A stretch of DNA of 18,783 nucleotides from JAZKIX01 sp040384645 (GTDB lineage: Bacteria; Pseudomonadota; Gammaproteobacteria; Burkholderiales; Burkholderiaceae_D): assembly GCA_040384645.1 (NCBI GenBank), contig JAZKIX010000154.1, positions 1 to 18,783 of the forward strand. Direction: 5' to 3'. The position numbers and the translations under genes were made by a program. Each line of letters begins with the position of its first letter. The first letter of the stretch is position 1. Positions 14,665-18,783 of this stretch are shown one piece after another. Under the pieces are notes generated by a model. It was not told the DNA's origin. It saw nothing but the letters and a program-made list of their open reading frames with translations, and searched no databases.

Positions 14665-17580
14665 ATGCACTCGACTCAAGAACCATCTACCTCATCCTCC
14701 GGCCAGTTTAGTTCGGTCGCTCACATCGACGGCGCGCCGGTAAGTCCGGCCAGCGTATTAGCCAATCGAGGCGAGTATCGAATTTTGCGTCGTAACGGTG
14801 CGGTGGTCGCTTTTGAGCCTTCCAAGATTGCAATTGCCGTCACCAAGGCTTTTTTGGCTGTCAATGGTGGCCAGGGTGCAGCATCGGCGCGGGTACGTGA
14901 ATTGGTCGAGCAGTTGACCACCAATGTGGTCGCAGCGTTGGTGCGCCGCCAACCCGCAGGCGGCACCTTTCATATCGAAGACATTCAAGATCAAGTCGAG
15001 TTATCGCTGATGCGTTCCGGCGAGCACGACGTTGCCCGAGCTTATGTCTTGTATCGCGCCAAACGGATGGAAGAGCGTTCCATGCAACAAGCAGCCAAAC
15101 CGGCTTCCGCCGTGCCGCAATTGCATGTGATTGAAAACGGCCAGTCACGCGTGCTGGAACTGAGCCAGATTCGGGACCTGATTGTGGCGGCTTGCGTTGG
15201 CTTGGAAAAACATGTCGACGCTGAAGCAATCCTGGTCGAAACGGTCAAGAATCTATACGACGGTGTGCCAGTTGAAGAACTACATAAATCTGCGATTTTG
15301 GCGGCGCGCGCCTTGATGGAAAAAGATCCAGCATATAGCCAGGTTACGGCGCGCCTGTTATTGCATACGATCCGCAAAGAAGTTTTCGGTCAAGAAGTCG
15401 CGCAAAAAGATAGTAGCGCCCGATATTTGCAATACTTCCCCGAATTCATCAAGAAAGGCATTCAGGCCGAATTGCTGGATGAAAAACTGGCCCAGTTCGA
15501 TTTGCAGAAATTAAGTGAAGCCTTGGTTGCTGATCGTGATTTGCAATTTGGCTATATCGGTTTGCAAACACTGTATGACCGTTATTTCTTGCATATCCGC
15601 GATGCGCGGATTGAAATGCCACAGGCATTTTATATGCGGGTAGCGATGGGATTGGCGCTGGGCGAAGCAAATCGCGAAGCGCGGGCGATTGAGTTTTACA
15701 ATCTTCTATCGAGCTTTGATTTCATGAGTTCGACGCCGACCTTGTTTAACTCGGGCACCAAACGGTCGCAGCTTTCCTCCTGTTACTTGACCACCGTGTC
15801 AGACGATCTGGAGGGGATTTACGACGCCATCAAAGAAAATGCCTTGCTGGCAAAATACGCCGGCGGCTTAGGTAATGACTGGACCCCGGTCCGTTCATTG
15901 GGCGCGCATATCAAAGGCACTAACGGAAAATCGCAAGGCGTTGTCCCTTTCCTGAAAGTTGTCAATGACACTGCGGTAGCTGTCAACCAAGGTGGCAAGC
16001 GCAAAGGTGCGGTCTGTGCTTACCTTGAGACGTGGCATATGGACATCGAGGAATTTCTCGACTTGCGTAAAAATACCGGCGATGACCGCCGCCGCACGCA
16101 TGATATGAACACGGCAAACTGGATTCCTGATCTGTTCATGAAACGTGTCATGGAAAAAGGCGACTGGGTATTGTTTTCGCCGAGTGACGTGCCTGATTTG
16201 CATGATAAATATGGGCGTGCTTTTGAGCAGGCTTACACAGAGTACGAAGCCAAGGCAGCACGCGGCGAAATTCGCCTCTACAAGAAAATCCAGGCGCTTG
16301 ATTTGTGGCGCAAGATGTTGTCGATGTTGTTTGAAACCGGTCATCCGTGGATCACTTTCAAAGATCCTTGCAATATCCGCAGTCCGCAACAGCATGTCGG
16401 CGTCGTACATAGCTCCAATTTGTGTACCGAGATTACATTGAACACGAATTCGTCTGAAATCGCGGTTTGTAATCTTGGCTCGGTCAATTTGCCGGCGCAT
16501 ATGAAGGATGGCAAGTTGGATCATGTGAAATTGCAAAAGACCATTCGTACCGCGATGCGTATGCTGGACAATGTGATCGACATTAATTACTACGCGGTAA
16601 ATAAAGCACGTGATTCGAATTTGCGGCACCGCCCGGTCGGCCTTGGCATCATGGGGTTCCAGGATTGCCTGCATATGATGCGCACCCCTTATGCATCGAT
16701 GGCAGCGGTTGAGTTTGCCGATCGATCGATGGAAGCGGTATGTTATTTCGCTTATCTCGCTTCCACTGATCTGGCGGAAGAACGCGGTCAATACAGTTCA
16801 TACAAAGGTTCTTTATGGGATCGCGGAATCTTGCCACAAGATTCGCTCAAGCTTTTGGGTGAAGAGCGCGGCAGCTATCTGGAAACCGATATGTCGGAGA
16901 CATTGGATTGGTCGATTTTACGTAACCGTATCAAACAATTCGGCATGCGCAATTCCAACTGCGTGGCGATTGCACCAACTGCGACGATTTCTAACATTAT
17001 TGGCGTTGCAGCTTGTATCGAACCCACTTATCAAAATCTCTATGTAAAATCGAATTTGTCGGGTGAATTTACCGAGATTAACGAATACCTGGTACGTGAT
17101 TTGAAGACCCGGGGCTTGTGGGATGAAGTCATGATTGCCGATCTTAAATATTTTGATGGCAGCTTGGCAAAGATTGACCGTATTCCCCAAGAATTGCGCG
17201 ATATCTATGCCACCGCGTTTGAAGTGGCGCCATCGTGGTTGGTAGAAGCCGCATCGCGCCGCCAAAAATGGATCGATCAAGCGCAATCGCTAAATATTTA
17301 TATGGCAGGCGCTTCCGGTAAAAAGCTTGACGAGACTTATAAGCTGGCTTGGCTACGGGGTCTTAAGACGACGTATTATCTGCGTACCATGGGTGCGACA
17401 CATACTGAAAAATCGACTACCAAAGCAGGTGCTTTGAATGCGGTGTCAGTTGATGGCGGCAGCTCTGCCAGTGGTTATTCTATGGCGCCAGCAACGGTTG
17501 CTGGCGATGAATTGGCAGGGCCTGCATGCATGATGCGTCCGGGTGATCCGGGTTTTGAAGAATGTGAAGCTTGTCAGTAA
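14665..17580 (+). CDS. nrdA: Ribonucleoside-diphosphate reductase class Ia, alpha subunit
   Basis: NrdA reduces ribonucleoside diphosphates to deoxy forms, using a radical from NrdB. The 971 residues contain two tandem ATP-cone domains (about 38-130 and 153-240) before the catalytic barrel. E. coli NrdA has one, which aligns with the second. Active-site residues are present: C373 (QLSSCYLTT) and C602 (AVCNLGSVNLP) as the redox pair, N585, C587 and E589 (SNLCTEI), the radical-path tyrosines Y904-Y905 (TTYYLRTMG), and C-terminal C967/C970 (ECEACQ) for re-reduction. I chose ATG 14665 because AGGAGG lies 4 nt upstream; the frame is open 22 codons further but starts at TTG without support. Two NrdR-box candidates lie upstream and nrdB lies 97 bp downstream. 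Confidence 0.97.
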   Translation: MHSTQEPSTSSSGQFSSVAHIDGAPVSPASVLANRGEYRILRRNGAVVAFEPSKIAIAVTKAFLAVNGGQGAASARVRELVEQLTTNVVAALVRRQPAGGTFHIEDIQDQVELSLMRSGEHDVARAYVLYRAKRMEERSMQQAAKPASAVPQLHVIENGQSRVLELSQIRDLIVAACVGLEKHVDAEAILVETVKNLYDGVPVEELHKSAILAARALMEKDPAYSQVTARLLLHTIRKEVFGQEVAQKDSSARYLQYFPEFIKKGIQAELLDEKLAQFDLQKLSEALVADRDLQFGYIGLQTLYDRYFLHIRDARIEMPQAFYMRVAMGLALGEANREARAIEFYNLLSSFDFMSSTPTLFNSGTKRSQLSSCYLTTVSDDLEGIYDAIKENALLAKYAGGLGNDWTPVRSLGAHIKGTNGKSQGVVPFLKVVNDTAVAVNQGGKRKGAVCAYLETWHMDIEEFLDLRKNTGDDRRRTHDMNTANWIPDLFMKRVMEKGDWVLFSPSDVPDLHDKYGRAFEQAYTEYEAKAARGEIRLYKKIQALDLWRKMLSMLFETGHPWITFKDPCNIRSPQQHVGVVHSSNLCTEITLNTNSSEIAVCNLGSVNLPAHMKDGKLDHVKLQKTIRTAMRMLDNVIDINYYAVNKARDSNLRHRPVGLGIMGFQDCLHMMRTPYASMAAVEFADRSMEAVCYFAYLASTDLAEERGQYSSYKGSLWDRGILPQDSLKLLGEERGSYLETDMSETLDWSILRNRIKQFGMRNSNCVAIAPTATISNIIGVAACIEPTYQNLYVKSNLSGEFTEINEYLVRDLKTRGLWDEVMIADLKYFDGSLAKIDRIPQELRDIYATAFEVAPSWLVEAASRRQKWIDQAQSLNIYMAGASGKKLDETYKLAWLRGLKTTYYLRTMGATHTEKSTTKAGALNAVSVDGGSSASGYSMAPATVAGDELAGPACMMRPGDPGFEECEACQ

Positions 17581-17677
17581 GAATGACGCTTTTTCTGAAC
17601 AGTGCACCTAGACCTGGGTCTGCTGTTTTGATTTGTTATTGGCACTTTTTATGTGCTGTGAATTTAGGATGAATAAA

Positions 17678-18783
17678 ATGCTCTCTTGGGATGATGAACC
17701 TATTGCTGCATCGCCTGCCCGCTTAATGCCAGAGCCGGTGCTTCCCGCCTCCAGGGCTGGCGACGCGATGGACTCGGTTGAGGTATTTTCGGCGTTGCCT
17801 GCTGTTCCTGCTACAGAACCGGTCCAAGCAGATACTTCGCGTCGCGTGAATGCGGCCGACAAGCGCATTATTAATGGCCATACCGATGTAAACCAATTAG
17901 TGCCCTTTAAATACAAATGGGCTTGGGATAAGTATCTGGCTGGTTGCGCCAATCATTGGATGCCGCAAGAAATCAATATGCAGCGCGATATCGAACTTTG
18001 GAAAAATCCAAACGGATTAACAGATGACGAGCGCCGTCTGGTGAAACGTAATCTCGGATTTTTTGTAACGGCCGATTCACTGGCGGCAAACAATATCGTG
18101 CTTGGCACTTATCGCCATATTACGGCGCCTGAATGCCGTCAATATTTATTGCGCCAGGCGTTTGAGGAGGCGATTCACACGCATGCTTACCAATATATTG
18201 TTGAGTCGCTTGGTTTGGATGAAGCTGAAATTTTTAACGCGTATAACGAAGTGAAATCGATTCGGGATAAAGATGAATTCCTGATTCCTTTTATCAACGT
18301 GTTAACTGATCCTCAATTTACGACTGGCACGGCGGAAAACGACCAGAAATTATTGAAGTCCCTGATTGTTTTTGCTTGTTTGATGGAAGGCCTGTTTTTC
18401 TATGTCGGCTTTACCCAGATTCTGGCCTTAGGTCGCCAAAATAAAATGATGGGCGCAGCTGAACAATACCAATATATTTTGCGTGACGAATCGATGCATT
18501 GTAATTTTGGAATTGATTTGATCAACACGATCAAGATGGAAAACCCCCATATTTGGACCGCTGAATTTCGTGACGAAATCAAAGCGTTGTTTTTACAAGC
18601 AGTAGAGTTGGAATATCGTTACGCAGAGGATACAATGCCGCGTGGTGTGCTAGGTTTAAATGCGCCAATGTTCAAAGGGTATCTCAGATTTATCGCTAAT
18701 CGTCGCGCTCAGCAAATAGGTTTGGATCCGATGTTTGCGCAGGAAGAAAATCCGTTCCCCTGGATGAGCGAAATGATCGATTT
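17678..18783 (+). CDS. nrdB: Ribonucleoside-diphosphate reductase class Ia, beta subunit (3' end cut by window)
   Basis: NrdB holds the diiron site and stable tyrosyl radical that starts each NrdA turnover. The frame is open from ATG 17678 to the window end (368 codons and 2 bases). By comparison with E. coli NrdB the iron ligands are D104, E164, H167, E237, E271 and H274, and the radical tyrosine is Y171 (EEAIHTHAYQYI), all present. The N-terminus after MLSWDDEP is an Ala/Pro-rich stretch of about 45 residues, making the numbering run 20 or more ahead of the E. coli protein after the ligands. ATG 17678 is preferred to ATG 17669 because TAGGA sits 8 nt before it. The 97-bp gap after nrdA holds only small inverted repeats, so cotranscription is likely. 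Roughly 25 C-terminal residues are missing. Confidence 0.97.
   Translation, partial: MLSWDDEPIAASPARLMPEPVLPASRAGDAMDSVEVFSALPAVPATEPVQADTSRRVNAADKRIINGHTDVNQLVPFKYKWAWDKYLAGCANHWMPQEINMQRDIELWKNPNGLTDDERRLVKRNLGFFVTADSLAANNIVLGTYRHITAPECRQYLLRQAFEEAIHTHAYQYIVESLGLDEAEIFNAYNEVKSIRDKDEFLIPFINVLTDPQFTTGTAENDQKLLKSLIVFACLMEGLFFYVGFTQILALGRQNKMMGAAEQYQYILRDESMHCNFGIDLINTIKMENPHIWTAEFRDEIKALFLQAVELEYRYAEDTMPRGVLGLNAPMFKGYLRFIANRRAQQIGLDPMFAQEENPFPWMSEMID

Noticed and set aside
15895..16791. 298-codon minus-strand frame inside nrdA
   Set aside because: It is antisense to conserved NrdA catalytic sequence and resembles no known family.
17639..17657. TGGCAC before nrdB as a sigma-54 promoter
   Set aside because: The -24 half is present, but no TTGC lies at the required distance; the sequence is a small GCAC/GTGC inverted repeat.

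Overview
The window is a stretch of ordinary chromosome from a betaproteobacterium, most likely an Oxalobacteraceae-like member of the Burkholderiales. This is inferred from gene order and protein character: rplU-rpmA-obgE-proB, then rppH divergent from proS, a small lytic transglycosylase, ffh divergent from a ypjD-type gene, pilS-pilR-ampD, and nrdA-nrdB. No species can be named from the sequence alone. No CRISPR array, tRNA, rRNA, complete IS or prophage was seen.

Layout. 1-1866: ribosomal proteins L21 (5' end cut by the window) and L27, an intrinsic terminator, then the ribosome-assembly GTPase ObgE with its own terminator. 1959-3077: proB (proline synthesis). 3155-3760 (minus): rppH (mRNA 5'-end pyrophosphohydrolase). 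It is divergent from proS (3967-5688), with an imperfect 36-bp dyad between them. 5778-6643: a periplasmic lytic transglycosylase gene, broken by about 225 bp of foreign sequence that runs into a 10-N assembly gap; the last 22 codons lie beyond the gap. 6849-6888: a very strong bidirectional terminator. 6957-7370 (minus): a Lys/Ala/Pro-rich protein with a SWIB domain. 7524-8891 (minus): ffh (SRP GTPase). 9135-11900: ypjD-like membrane protein, PP0621-like zinc-ribbon-type small protein and the sensor kinase pilS, packed as an operon. 12143-13597: pilR, separated from pilS by an unusually AT-rich 242-bp spacer. 13658-14269: ampD. 14665-end: nrdA and nrdB (class Ia ribonucleotide reductase; nrdB cut by the window end).

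How the genes work together. The left part supplies translation (L21, L27, ObgE, ProS) and proline synthesis (ProB). PilS and PilR form a two-component pair. AmpD recycles muropeptides released by lytic transglycosylases. NrdA and NrdB form one enzyme; two tandem NrdR-box-like palindromes 31 bp apart lie upstream of nrdA, followed by a long AT-rich leader.

I did not find an undescribed system. The observations most worth checking are the interrupted transglycosylase with its unidentified insert, the tandem NrdR boxes plus structured nrdA leader, the pilS-pilR spacer, and the rppH-proS dyad.
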